Shown here: piece by piece, positions 11,500 to 22,320 of the stretch
How the letters are laid out: every line of letters begins with the position of its first letter
Numbering within the stretch: position 1 is the stretch's first letter
Source: Ixodes scapularis
Lineage: Eukaryota; Arthropoda; Arachnida; Ixodida; Ixodidae
DNA length: 64,000 nucleotides
Direction of reading: 5' to 3'
NCBI RefSeq assembly: GCF_016920785.2
Contig: NW_024609857.1
Span: 130,007,094-130,071,093, forward strand
Program-made: the position numbers and the translations under genes
Notes under the pieces: generated by a model
The model's input: only the letters and a program-made list of their open reading frames with translations
The model's database searches: none
What the model was told of the DNA's origin: nothing

Positions 11500-12565
11500 T
11501 CAAACAGCGTGGCGGAATATGATACATCCAAGGAAGGTAACTTCCCTTGTGCTGAAAACACACTTGGCTTTCTTGAGGGTGACTCCAGTTTGCTCTAGGC
11601 GCTTAAGAGTCTTGTGCAGATTCGCATCATGCTCAGCTTGGTCCTTGCCGAAGACAAGTATATCATCCATGAGGTTGAGAACTCCGGGCAGTCCGCTCAA
11701 GATCTCCGACATGCGTTTTTGGAAATATTCCGGAGCTGATGTTATCCCAAAAGGTAGTAGTGTGAAGCAAAAACGGCCAATTGGGGTGATGAATGTGGTC
11801 AGCTCTTGGCACGAGGGAGAGGGATGGATCTGATGGAACCCGGAATCAGCATCCAACTTCAAAAACACTGCCGCCGCCCCAGCTGGCCAAGCATTTCCTC
11901 CACAGTTGGAAGGACAAAGCGCACTTAATGAAAAAACGGTTAAAGTACAGGTGAGCTGGTGGATATTTACCATGATGGAACTTAACCCGAGACTGGGGTA
12001 GAAACAGAAACTTAAAAGTAGAAGGGACAGAGACAAGTGAAGATGAGAACGTCTCAAATACGTTCTCTTCTTCACTTGTCTCTGTCCCTTCTACTTTTAA
12101 GTTTCTGTTACTACCCCAGTCTCGGGTTAAGTTCCATCATGGTAAATAGCGCACTCGTCGGACGGAGGTGTTGAGGTGAGTGAAGTCAATGCAGATCCTT
12201 ACTTCTCCGGAAGGCTTCAGGACTGGAACAATCCCAGCACATCAGTCGGTCGGACCTTCAACGGGGCGAATGACGCCCAGATCCACCATCTTTCTGAGTT
12301 CTTGAATGACAGCATCTCTCAGAGGAATGGGCGCGCGACGTGCGACGCTCAGCGAGTAAGGCACCGCCGCTGGGTCTAGTCGGATGGTGTGCTCTCCTGG
12401 AAGTGTCCCGAGGCCGCTGAAGAGTCGAGCAAAGCGCTCCTCGAGGCGTTCGGTGCTGCAGAGAAGCTTGACGAGTCCTAAGTTCTGTATGGCAGGCAAT
12501 CCAAGAAGGGCAGTGCGAAGTTGTTTACAACATAAACCTCTTGCCTTGTGGACTTGTCCTTCCAC
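11500..12565 (-). pseudogene. Reverse transcriptase of gypsy A, split by insertion
   Basis: The upstream part (12242-12565) ends with the pre-RT segment DLGVIRPVEGPTD. The downstream part (11500 to about 11917) carries the palm: KLDADSGFHQI, LPFGITSAPEYFQKRM and the catalytic box LMDDILVFG. Between them lies a 223-bp hairpin element, so the polymerase domain is physically broken. The catalytic aspartates themselves are retained. Confidence 0.88.
11925..12147. mobile_element. 223-bp hairpin element inserted in gypsy A RT
   Basis: The 7-bp word AGCGCAC flanks the block on both sides (11918-11924 and 12148-12154), and the RT frame aligns to its relatives once the block is skipped. From 11964 to 12147 the sequence is one long near-perfect hairpin with arms of about 85 bp (GATGGAACTTAACCCGAGAC on the left). 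The left 40 bp are outside the hairpin. A 7-bp duplication would fit LINE-mobilised or some cut-and-paste elements. No family is assigned. Confidence 0.8.
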
Positions 12566-12596
12566 CTCATGACAGCGTCAAACTTCCCCAACACCT

Positions 12597-13109
12597 TCAG
12601 GGCATGTCCACTGGGCCCCGAAAGTAACTCTTCTGCTGAGCGTAGCCAGAAGACGGTATTCCCGAAAATGTATCAGGGACCGCTGAGACCTCTGCACCGG
12701 TGTCGATCTTTGCAGTCAGCAAAACGTTGTTTACGGTTATCGTCGCGAACTTGGCGTCTGGACGTCTGCCGAATTCGTCGACGGCGCCGAGAAAAATCGT
12801 CGGTGTTGGATTCTGTTCCACTGAGGAAATGCCTTTGGTTCCTCCAGGCATCTTCTTGCAGACACGTGCGTAATGACCCTTGATCTTGCATCGAGCGCAC
12901 CTTTCGACTCGCGCAGGGCACTCAGAACGAGCGTGACGCAATCCTCCGCAATAACCGCACGTGGAGCTTGGTTGTTTTGCTTGTGAGGTTCGCTTCGCAT
13001 TTGAGGAAGATGGAGCGCTGTGAGGCTTAGATGACGAGACTTTCGCCCCTGAGTCCAAGTCGGCGTCTTCAGTCTTGACAGGTGGTTGCGCTTCAGTCTC
13101 TCTCAACAA
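12597..13109 (-). pseudogene. Nucleocapsid zinc knuckles and protease of gypsy A
   Basis: Two CCHC zinc knuckles are visible in order: CGYCGGLRHARSEC and CARCKIKGHYARVC, both C-x2-C-x4-H-x4-C. The aspartic protease follows with its active-site segment KIDTGAEVSAVP. Zinc knuckles package the RNA genome, and the protease cleaves the polyprotein. A TAG separates this frame from gag just upstream at 13110-13112, where relatives would be expected to have a sense codon. Confidence 0.88.
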
Positions 13110-13112
13110 CTG

Positions 13113-13641
13113 CTACTGCTTGTGAACAGACTCTTTCTGTCGAGCCTTGGCAAGCGCGGAAGTTAGAGTGAGGCTAGCGTCTAATTTTAGAGCTTCCGAG
13201 AGCGACTTGTCTCGCAGCCCAAGAACGAAGCGGTCACGAATCAGGCGGTCACGCAGGCTTCCGTAGTCGCATCGGTCCGCCATGTTGTATAGGACGGCTA
13301 CGTATTGGTCCACTGTTTCAGTGGGCCCCTGCTCCCGTCTGTTAAAACATGCAGACTCGTATACTACGTTCCTGACTTGAATGAAGTGTCGCATTCACGG
13401 TGTCGTACTTCTTGGCGTCGGCGTCAGATAACCCGAAGGTGCTGAAAATTTGCCTAGCTTGGCGACCCATGACGTAGAGAAGCGTTCGTACCTGGGTTTC
13501 CTCGTTCTGTGCGACCAGTCCGGTTACGTGACGGAAATCGTCGAACTCGGCGATCCACGCCGGCCACTCCGAAACGTTCCCAAAGTGGAAGGGTTCAGGC
13601 GGCATGAGGGCGAGTCCGGTGGCGACGCTTGCCTGATCCAT
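13113..13641 (-). pseudogene. Gag of gypsy A, frameshifted
   Basis: The likely start is the Met of MDQASVATGLALMPPEPFHF at 13641, the usual kind of start for this gypsy group; the longer upstream frame runs into the LTR. The frame breaks near 13390 and resumes as VRNVVYESACFNRREQGPTE through MADRCDYGSLRDRLIRDRFV, a typical retrotransposon gag capsid region. The protein would form the particle. One frameshift and the terminal TAG make it a pseudogene. Confidence 0.85.
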
Positions 13642-13694
13642 GACTCGGTGCGGTCCGCAACCGCAAGGCGACGCCCGAAGCTTCAGAGGTGGCG

Positions 13695-13714
13695 GGATCC
13701 CACTTCTGACACCA
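13695..13714 (-). promoter_or_regulatory. Primer-binding-site-like sequence of gypsy A
   Basis: Directly inside the 5' LTR the minus strand reads TGGTGTCAGAAGTGGGATCC, the position and TGG start expected of a tRNA primer-binding site. The primer tRNA was not identified. Confidence 0.6.
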
Positions 13715-13851
13715 TGTATCGGTGCCCGGTGGCACCCGAAAGAAATGCGACTGACTCCGTGACACGGCAAACAAAAAAAAAACGCTTTTTTCCCTCGTGG
13801 CCCTACACAAGTCACGGGCCCCACAGCGCGCGCGTGCGTGCCTCGCTTATA
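13715..13851 (-). repeat. 5' LTR of gypsy A, outer part removed by mariner insertion
   Basis: This segment matches the first 137 bp of the left LTR. It stops at a TA, where a transposon has inserted, and the rest of the LTR resumes at 16438. Confidence 0.88.
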
Positions 13852-16435
13852 CAGGGTGCGGCCGTAAAAACTTTCACATTTGGTACGCCTAGCAAAAATC
13901 GAATTTCAAACGCACATACCTGAAATCGGGCACACGAACGTCGTTTATTCCAAAGTTTTTTGCCTATTTTTTTCAGACATCAACTCGGGAGTAGCGAATT
14001 ATTAGAAAGATAACAAAAATGGCAGACGTGCATTTCCTATGGCCTATACCCGCCCGTTCGCCGTCTGCTGTCTGGTTCGCGGCGCCGCCCCCAGGGGGTG
14101 CACTGAACGCAAATACGTGGAAAACGCCGCACGAAAGGCTGTCGTCGGGCGAGATAATCGCGATAAAGAGTGATTTTACCGAAATATGTGAACGATTATG
14201 CCCTTTTACTTGAAATTTAAAAACTGGCGGACGCCTTCGTTTAATAAAAAATATGTTCTAAAGCAGACGAACGTGTGCCTTTCTTTGTTGTCTGCTTATC
14301 TGTTGGCGGGTCCGTTCCCGGTGAAAGCGCAACTTTGGAATCAAGAGTGACGCTGCTGAGGCATCTTGATTGTTCCTAGTTATTGTTTTTGTTGCACTAT
14401 CTTCTGCAGTTATTATCAAAATATTTTCCGCGCCCCCCTGCGTGCCGCGATACTCGGCAAGTGAGTGTGCCCAAGCAGTCAAGTGGTACGTGGAGCGGAA
14501 CTCGGTGGCCACAGCACAACGAAAATTTCGCACTGCATTTCATAAACGCCCGCCTTCACGCCCAACTATTTTGCCTTGGGCGGATCGTTTTGTGAGTGGA
14601 GGAGACTTTAAAAAGAAGAATCCAGTCAGTGAACGTGAGAGCCTGCTGAAAAATGAGGAGCTCATTGAAGCGGTGCTTGCTGTCTTCGAGAGCGACCCGC
14701 AATTGTCAACAAGACGAGCAGCCAGGTTGTTCGGAATTTCGGAAAAAAGCGTACGACGAATTTTGCGGAAAAATAATTTGTGCTTCTACAAGATGCAAGT
14801 TGTCCAAGCCCTGCACGACGGCGACAACGTCCGACGTTCAGAATTTTGCAAGACGGAGTTGTTGCGAATTAAGAGCAACCCGGGGTACCTCCAATTTCTT
14901 TCATTTAGTGACGAAGCAAACTTTCACCTAGATGGACTTGTGAACCGCCAGAACAGCAGGATATGGGCTCGCGATAACCCTCATGCCGTGGACGAACGGC
15001 ATCTCCATTCACCGAAGGTGACAGTGTGGAGTGGGATTTGGCGTGGGAAGGCACAGTGGGCCCCCTTTTTTTTTTTTCGATGGCACCGTTAACGCAGATG
15101 CCTACTTGGACATGCTGAAAACGGAAATGCTCCCTGAGCTTGAAAAGTACCACATGACAAAAGAAAACTGTATATTCATGCAGGATGGGGCGGCTCCCCA
15201 TTACGCAAAGAGCGTGAGGGCATGGCTCAATAACACGTTCCCTCGGCGGTGGATGGGTCGGGGATCAGATTATATGGACTGGCCTCCACGATTCCCCGAC
15301 TTAAATATGTGCGACTTTTTCGTAGGGGGATTTATAAAATAACTTGTCTACAAGAAGAGGATCCCCAGCATCGAAGAGCTGAAAGAAAAAATTGAGGGCG
15401 CGTTCCTCGAGATCGACGATGGGATGCGCGAAACGGCTTTCCCGGCGTACGAAGCTCGACTTCGGCTTAGCGTGTCTGTAAAAGGCGGGCACATCGAATC
15501 GGCCGAACCCTAGTCGTTTAAAGGGCCGCTGCAGCATCAACATTATTTCAAATCGCCGTGACAGAAGAGGCGTATCAGAAGATGTATTTTCAAGAATAAA
15601 CAATTGAATGAACGCACAACTACCACTTTCTGACGGAATTTAAACTATTAGTTTCCCTCTTACTTTCTCTCGTGCTGCTTGCCGGACGCGGAGAGCAAAG
15701 TAGAGGCTGCTGATAGAGGTACCAATGGGAAACCAGAAAAAAGACGACTATCTCTGTCAAATACCAGCCATTTTATCACCGGCCCACCGAAATGACTCCA
15801 GCGCCGTTAATATTGCTCTAATTAATATGATTTCTTTTTTTTTTTACAAATACGTCTTGCGATATGTGTGTTAATTATACCCAAGCTGTATGAAAAAAAA
15901 AAATACTTTATGTGTTACAGCGGCCCTGTAAAAATCAGACTGAAATGATAACTCAAAACGAACTTGTCTGCAACGGCAGCAGCACCACTTGCTATTTCAG
16001 GCTGTAAATAAATGATCTCGTCACATCATGGTGCCTTCTTGCTTGCATGACGATCTGTCAAAACTTAACTTGAAACAGGTAATTTCAACAATCGTTCATA
16101 TATTTCGTTTAAATCACTTTTTATCGAGATTATCTCGCCCGAGACCAGCCTTTCGTGCGGCGTTTCCCGCGTTTTTGCGTTCAGTGCGCCACCTGGGAGC
16201 GGCGTTGCGAACGAGATAGCAGACTGCGAACGGGCGGGTATAGGCCATAGGAAATGCACTTCTGCCATTTTTGTTATCTTTCTAATAATTCGCTACTCCT
16301 GAGTTGACGTCTGAAAAAAATAGGCAAAAAACTTTGGAATAAACGACGTTCGCGTGCCCAATTTCAGGTATGTACGTTTGAAATTCGATTTTTGCTAGGC
16401 GTGCCAAATCTGAAAGTTTTTACGGCCGCACCCTG
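13852..16435 (+). mobile_element. Tc1/mariner-superfamily transposon with long TIRs
   Basis: The element begins CAGGGTGCGGCCGTAAAAAC and ends with the inverse. The inverted repeats are near-identical for about 380 bp on each side (13852-14230 and about 16060-16435). It sits between duplicated TA dinucleotides (13850-13851 and 16436-16437), and removing it restores the LTR match exactly. TA targeting and a DDE transposase of mariner type define the superfamily. Long TIRs with the whole promoter region inside them are a minority condition in this superfamily. Confidence 0.92.
14442..15513 (+). pseudogene. Mariner-type transposase, inactivated
   Basis: An N-terminal helix-turn-helix region (SASECAQAVKWYVERN, then QLSTRRAARLFGISEKSVRR) is followed by a DDE catalytic domain. 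The first Asp is in FSDEANFHLDG, the second in FMQDGAAPHYAKS and the third acidic residue in PDLNMCDFF. The expected start Met lies at 14442, where the codon is GTG. A run of T near 15067-15079 causes a frameshift, and a TAA at 15340-15342 interrupts the C-terminus, after which related sequence continues to a TAG at 15511. The length of about 355 codons is normal for the family. The enzyme would excise and reinsert the element. Confidence 0.85.
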
Positions 16436-16437
16436 TA

Positions 16438-16471
16438 GAAAGCGGAAAGTTCAAAAGAGGCTCACGCCACA
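16438..16471 (-). repeat. Remainder of the 5' LTR of gypsy A
   Basis: This segment continues the LTR match after the mariner element and ends in CACA. The GGTGT target duplication follows at 16472. Confidence 0.85.
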
Positions 16472-16476
16472 GGTGT

Positions 16477-17330
16477 AACACCTCCAACGGGATACTTTCC
16501 ATCAACTTTGAAGAGGTTCACGACTGCTGTGGTTTACGGCAGTCGCAGATAGTCCTCGCCGTCGACTGGTTCATATAGGAGCACGTGAACGATGTAGAAT
16601 TTTAACTGATTGGTTTGTTCAGCAGTGAGAAAGAGAGAGAGTTGGAAATGTCAAATGGAAGAACAGGGGAAGACAGTAATGACTCCACCCGAGGCTCTGG
16701 GGGGGGGGGGGGGGGGGGGGGGGAGAGAATTCGTCGAGATGGTCGTCTAAGTTGGGATTTCTGTAACTATGTAAATAAATGTACATAGTCGAAGTAAAGC
16801 AGCGCAAGTTGGCACATCACTCAGCAACGTGCCCGCCACCAAGCTCCTAACGATCGGGGCTGAAAGCTCCTCCACCAACAACTAAAGCAACAATTATGTT
16901 CAAGGCACTTCATCTCGGAGATGTGTCGGCACGGTTGGCTTTTTTGTTTCGGTCGGGCCTGTCGAGTGTGCTTGGGTAGCCAAGATGTTTCTTGGCTGTC
17001 CAGTCAAGACTGTGGTCATCAAACTAATTTACTGCAGCATTTGCACAATGGCGAATCAATAAAAAAAAAAAGAGCCGAGAAAAAGAATGTGCAAAGCATT
17101 AGAATTTTCACAGTGGCAGCTAACAGCAACGGCAACCTCTGAGACTGCTGCGAGGCAAAGAAATGTGTGCTCATGAACGGTGATTTTTTTTCTATGCCGA
17201 TTTTCCAACGGTCCTGCGGTAAGGAACTTCCAATCCAGTCTCTCGACCTTCTCGTTTGTCTCAGTAGAACTTTGGCTTCGAGTAGGCCGAGCTCGCTCAA
17301 TGACATATTAAATCAAAATAATGTCGAACA
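16477..17330. other. Unassigned sequence with a 25-G run
   Basis: No gene recognised. A homopolymer of 25 G lies at 16699-16723, a GAGA-rich patch precedes it, and an A-rich run is near 17060. Confidence 0.4.
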
Positions 17331-17682
17331 AAAGCCAACCGTGCCGACACTTACCCGAGACGAAGAAACTTTAACACACTCGACTTGCCGAAATCTTCAT
17401 CAAGGTTTTTACCCGTTGAGGCGCTCGCGAGTCATTCGCGTTGCCTCCTCACAAAGAGCAACGGAAACTTTTCGCACTTCTTTGTTTGGACTCCGGGATT
17501 TCCAAAAACCAGGAGTCTGCAACACCTGCTGTCTTCAGTTTTCTCTTTCCGAGTCGCACACAGTTTTTGTTTGGGACGTCACCTGAAAAGGAGAAAGATT
17601 TAGCAGTATGGCCATCTCTTTGATTGTGGCCCGTGCAGCTAGCTGTTAATGCGCCGCCGTCTCTCATCACAGATACAAATAT
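17331..17682 (+). repeat. Diverged dispersed repeat, copy 2
   Basis: This copy aligns with the minus strand of 7986-8405 in the same order over about 330 bp. It ends exactly where the LTR of gypsy B begins, so that element probably inserted into it. A 139-codon frame crosses it but is not conserved in the other copy. Confidence 0.5.
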
Positions 17683-18053
17683 TGTCACGAATTGAGGCGA
17701 CGAGAATGCGAAAATTTAACTGAATGATAAGAGTTTAATGGGCGAACTTGTGCCAGACAGAAATAAGTAACGAAAGAGCGTCGAGGCAGCAGAAAAGCGG
17801 GCGGCGATTCGGCGGCACTTCAGAGCGCTAGCGAGACTGACTCGACAAGGTCGCGGGTAGCTGCTTATCTACCGTGCGTCACTATCTCGAAAGTTCGGCA
17901 AAGAAGGCTCGAGCGTCGTGCGCTCGGGGCGAGGATGAACTGGCATTTTCGAGAATAACAAAAAAGAGGGAAAGCTACGTCTGGTGCGAGAATGAACGGG
18001 AATCTTCTAGAAGACAGTGACCAAGCGTTGCTTTCTCGGCTCTGCGGGCGGCA
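17683..18053 (-). repeat. 3' LTR of gypsy B
   Basis: The block starts TGTCACGAATTG and ends GGGCGGCA. On the minus strand it is immediately preceded by a polypurine tract reading AAAGGGGGGA (plus strand TCCCCCCTTT at about 18057-18066), as expected at the inner edge of a 3' LTR. No second LTR copy exists in the window, so the outer border is inferred from the TG terminus. Confidence 0.7.
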
Positions 18054-18158
18054 TTATCCCCCCTTTCAAAAGTGCATCGCCCCGATGCAAAGCGAAAGGA
18101 AAACGGAAATGGCTAAAACATTTACTATGAAACGAAATCAGCATGCAGTGTCACAATC

Positions 18159-19137
18159 CTAACGCGCGTAGAACGGCTTGAGTCGAACTACGTGGACGAC
18201 TTCAGGTCGTGGCTGGCGGCGTCCTGATGGTCGAGTTCCGTCGGGGAGCACCTCGTTGTTCAAGGCCCCAAGGCGGCGGATGACCTTGTAGGGTCCGAAA
18301 TAGCGTTTTAACAGTTTCTCGCTGAGGCTGCGGCGGCGAATGGGCGTCCACACCCATACCCTGTCTCCGGGCTGGAACTTTACGTCGCGGCGACGAAGGT
18401 TGTACCTACCAGCGTCCACACGTTGCTGGTCCTTTATTCGAAGACGGGCTAGCTGGCGTACTTCTTCTGCTCGTTGGGTGACCAGCAGGGCGTCTCCGGT
18501 GCCGTCGCCCGTCGGGTCGTGGGGCAGCATGGCGTCGAGCATCGTCGTCACCTCTCTGCCGTGTACCAGCTGAAAGGGTGTAATGCAGGTAGTTTCTTGA
18601 ATCGCCATGTTGTACGCAGACGTGACGTATAGGGCAACACTTCATCCCACGTCTTGTGTTCCCCGTCTACATACATCGAAATCATGTCGGCGATGGTCTT
18701 GTTTAGTCGCTCCGTCAGCCCGTTGGTCTGCTGGTGGTAGGCCGTGGTCCGGCGGTGGTCGGTGTGGCTCAGGCGGAGTATCTCGTGTGTCAGTTGCGCC
18801 ATAAACGAGGATCCTCGGTCCGTAATTAGGACTTGGGGAGCGCCGTGTCGGAGCACTATAGACTCCACGAAGAACTTGGCTCCTTCCACGGCGGCCCCCA
18901 CGGGAGTGCTTTTGTCTCGGCGTACCTGGTGAGGTAAACAGTTGCCACGATTATCCAACGGTTTCCCTGCGTTGACGGTGGGAAAGGTCCGAGAAGATCC
19001 ATTCCAATCTGCTGGAACGGTGCAGTCGGGGGCGCGATCGGTTTCAGGAGACCTGCGGGCTTCGTCAGTGGTTTCTTGCGTCGTTGGCATTCGTGGCATG
19101 AATGGACGTAGACTCGGACAGTCTTCGGGAGCTTGGG
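18159..19137 (-). pseudogene. Integrase of gypsy B, in several frames
   Basis: After a TAG that ends the long pol frame, the integrase continues in shifted frames. The core has Asp in VLITDRGSSF and Glu in QTNGLTERLN. The C-terminal part at 18159-18608 carries FQPGDRVWVWTP and FGPYKVIRRLG, the basic fold that binds DNA, and ends VHVVRLKPFYAR. Frameshifts lie near 18900 and 18620. The layout gives all parts of a gypsy integrase but no intact protein. Confidence 0.85.
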
Positions 19138-21594
19138 CTAGTAGTATTTTTCTCGGATCCGTGCAAGAGTCCTACTGTAGCCAAGGTGACCAGATGTTGG
19201 GTCGTCGTCGCAGGCTTGGAAGACCTCTTCTTGAAGACTAGCAAGAATCACCAGGAGCCACGTCGAGTTGTTTTCCCCGAAGTTCTCTTTATAGAGGATA
19301 CCTCTCCGGACGGCGAATCTTGGCAGGTCGCGTGAGAAGGCTCGGGGAATCGTACCCCCTAGTCCCTCCAAGTGGTCGATCAGTGCACGCAAATCAGGAT
19401 CGTCCCGCTGGAGCGCTTCCATACCGTGAATGCTCACCGCGCCATGAAAGTGGTCGTCGTCGTCGCCGTCGTCTTTGGCACATCTGGTAGCTGACTCGAC
19501 AGGGGCTCTGGACAGGCAGTCGGCGTCGCTGTGTTTCTGGCCTGACTTGTAGACCACGGTCACGTCGTACTCTTGCAGTCGTAGGCTCCACCGAGCGTGG
19601 CGTCCCGATGGGTCCTCCAGGGTTGCTAACCAACACAGCGCGTGGTGGTCGGTGACCACCCGAAATGGACTCCCGTACAGGTACGGGCGGAATTTCGTGA
19701 TGGCCCAGACGACGGCCAGACATTCCTTCTCGGTTGTCGAGTAATTGCGTTCCGCGTTCGACAGCGTCCGGCTAGCGTATGCGATCACGCGCTCCGCAAC
19801 GTCTTGTCGCTGGACCAGTACCGCTCCGAGTCCTGGATTACTGGCGTCCGTGTACGAACCTCCGTTTCGGCTGATTGGTCGAAGTGGCCGAGAATCGGTG
19901 GTGACTGGAGCCGTCGCTTTAGTTCGTCGAATGCGTTGTTGTTCTCCACCCCATTCGAAGTTCACGGCGTCTTTCGTAAGGTGCATTAGCGGCGCAGGAA
20001 GCTTGGCGAGATTCTGAACGAATCGCCGGTAGTATGCGCAAAGTCCAAGGAATCTTCGAACGGCCCTTTTGTCGGTGGGCGTTAGAAAGGCCGCTGCGGC
20101 GCGGGTTTTCTCAGGGTCAGGACTTACACCTTCGTTGCTCACAACATGGCCTAGGAACTTCAGTTCGCCGTAGGCAAACCGGCACTTCGTCGGCTTGAGA
20201 TTGAGTCCTGCGGTCCTGATTGCCTCAAAAACGGCCCGAAGGCGTCGCAAATGCTCGTCGAAGTTGGCCGAGAATACCACGACGTCGTCGAGGTAAACGA
20301 GACAGCTCTGCCACTTGAGGCCTGCCAGGACGGTATCCATGACACGTTGGAACGTTGCCGGCGCCGTGCACAGTCCGAAGGGCATCACTTTGAACTCATA
20401 CAGACCGCCGGGCGTGACGAAGGCAGTCTTTTCTCGGTCCTGTTCGTCGACTTCGATCTGCCAGTAGCCACTCTTAAGGTCCATCGACGAAAAGTATCGG
20501 GAGTGACGCAGCCGGTCCAGCGTGTCGTCGATGCGGGGGAGCGGATACACGTCTTTCTTGGTGACCACGTTGAGCCGCCGGTAGTCAACGCAGAAGCGAA
20601 GCGTTCCGTCCTTCTTCTTCACGAGTACGACTGGAGAGGCCCACGGGCTGCTCGAAGGCTGAATGATGTCGTCGTTCAGCATCTCTTTTACTTGTTTATG
20701 AATGGCCTCTTGTGTCTTTGGGGAGACCCGGTACGGCGGCACAGGGAGCGCGTCCTCGTTGGTAATGATGCGGTGTTTAGCAACTGTTGTCTGGCGGACC
20801 CTCGACGTCGTCGCAAAGCAGTCGCCGAACTCGGCGAGGAAGGCTCCGAGCTGTCGTCGTTTTGTGGCGCTGACCTTGGGGTTAATGTCGAGCTGTGGCG
20901 GCGGTGTACTGTACGGCTGACATGGCGAGGGCTTCTCGGAGATGACGGCGATTTCGGCGTCGGCCCGGAGTTCCTCGACGTGTGCTACAGCGGCACCTTT
21001 CGTGAGGTGCTGCGCCTCCGGCCGAACGTTCGTCACGAGGACCACAGAACGTCCATCCTGCAGCTCTGCTACGCCCCTTGCGACGCCTATTCCTCTTCCG
21101 AGAAGCAGTTGGACATTGCCTTCCAGAAGGAGTTTCCCGCTGGCAACTGCATCGGTCACGACGGGCACAGGAACACTCGACCGTGGCGGCAGCTTCACGT
21201 GGTACGCAATGACTCGGACGGCGGCTGGCGATGTTTTGGATCTTTCCGGAGGCAGCACGGGCTTTCGCAGCGTCAACCTGTTTGCTCCAAGGTCGATAAC
21301 CGCACCGTACTCACAGAGGAAGTCCATGTTAAGGATGACGTCTCTCGAACAGTCTTTGAGGGCGACGAATTCCATGGGGCAGGTCTCTCCGTGGATGTCC
21401 GCGCGCGCAGTACACCTTCCCAGGGGTGTGATGAGATATCCGCCGGCGGTTCGTATTTTCGGGCGATCCCACGGCATCATCACCTTCCGAAGGCGGCGAG
21501 AGAGCCTCCCACTTAAAACCGAATAGTCTGCTCCGGTGTCGATGAGCGTGTTTGCGTCGTGGCCTTCGATGATGACGTCGAGGTTATTGGACAC
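19138..21594 (-). pseudogene. Protease, RT and RNase H of gypsy B in one 818-codon frame
   Basis: The frame begins within the aspartic protease (TLIDTGADYSVLSG near residue 17). RT follows with VKKKDGTLRFCVDYRRLN, MDLKSGYWQI, MPFGLCTAPATFQRVMD and the catalytic box CLVYLDDVVVF. RNase H has its first Asp in SYTDASNPGLGAVL and a typical VTDHHALCWL. It ends at the integrase zinc region (DDDPTSGHLG) with a TAG directly after KYY, where a Trp is usual. This is the best-preserved coding stretch in the window, and its length shows fairly recent decay. The apparent start Met is internal, because the upstream part was removed. Confidence 0.9.
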
Positions 21595-21614
21595 CGTCGC
21601 AGAAGCTTTTTTTT

Positions 21615-22076
21615 ATTGGGTTTAAAGGCATGGTTTCAGTTAGAATCTTGCTGAGCATCATCGAAACGCACTAAATCAACAAATCGCTGAATGATAGAAG
21701 GCACGCGCGGTGTTTTGCGGCTTTCTGAAAAACCGCACAATTTCGACGGGTTTTTAGGTTTCGGTTTGCAATCCGAGCGCCACCGACGGCACAGCACCCA
21801 GCGAAGAAATAGTGCGACCAACCCGTGCTGCCCTGTCCTCACTCAACGCAGCAGAGGCTGGTTGCACTATTTCTCCACGGGGTGCGGTGCAGTCGGTGCC
21901 GAGAAGTGCTCCGATCGCAAACCGCAACTTAAAAATCCGTCGAAGTTGTGGGGTTTCTCCAAAAACCGTAAAAAACGGTACCGCGCGTGCCTTCTATCAT
22001 TCTGTAATTTGTTGATTTAGTGCTTTTTGATGATGCTCAGCAAGATTTTAATTGAAGTCATGCCCTCAAACTCAAT
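21615..22076. mobile_element. 462-bp fold-back MITE
   Basis: The two halves are inverted copies for nearly their full length: from ATTGGGTTTAAAGGCATG on the left, through CTTGCTGAGCATCATC, CACTAAATCAACAAAT and GAATGATAGAAGGCACGCGC, to the centre near 21850. It abuts the broken 5' end of gypsy B. A related CTGAGCGTTATCGAAAACCACTAAATCA stretch occurs near 28042 (separate words shared, not one long match). Confidence 0.8.
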
Positions 22077-22237
22077 ATTTAAAACAATTCATTACGCGAA
22101 AATATTAACAACTTAATTATCTCGAACTTTTATAATTTTCCTAAACAGGCCCCAGGCCCAGGACCAAAGCGACACGCCTTTTTGTGTCGCGACGCATAGT
22201 TTTTGCAATATCGAATCTGTCCACTTTTCATAAAACA

Positions 22238-22248
22238 ATATATATATA

Positions 22249-22317
<69 letters not shown>
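22238..22317. repeat. (TA)n microsatellite
   Basis: About 80 bp of TA dinucleotides with one interruption, ending at the outer edge of the left LTR of gypsy C. Confidence 0.95.

Positions 22318-22320
<3 letters not shown>

Larger units (their letters stand above)
9262..16476 (-). mobile_element. Ty3/gypsy LTR retrotransposon A with nested insertions
   Basis: Two LTRs of about 170 bp start TGTATCGGTG on the plus strand and are flanked outside by the 5-bp duplication GGTGT (9262-9266 and 16472-16476). Between them the minus strand carries decayed gag, zinc-knuckle/protease, RT, RNase H and integrase in Ty3/gypsy order. No envelope-like frame was recognised. The gag and zinc-knuckle style resembles the K02A2.6-like (Mag-type) gypsy elements common in ticks. 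Two later insertions sit inside it: a hairpin element in RT (11925-12147) and a mariner-type transposon in the 5' LTR (13852-16435). Confidence 0.9.
17683..21605 (-). mobile_element. Ty3/gypsy LTR retrotransposon B, 5'-truncated
   Basis: The left end is a 371-bp 3' LTR, followed inward by integrase, RNase H, RT and protease on the minus strand. The copy stops inside the protease at about 21600, where a fold-back repeat begins. Gag, primer site and 5' LTR are missing. Its pol is close in style to that of gypsy C (17.6/297/412-like). Confidence 0.9.

Noticed and set aside
20251..21516. 421-codon plus-strand frame
   Set aside because: It is the antisense of the gypsy B pol frame, which has RT and protease motifs; GC-rich codons keep the reverse frame open.
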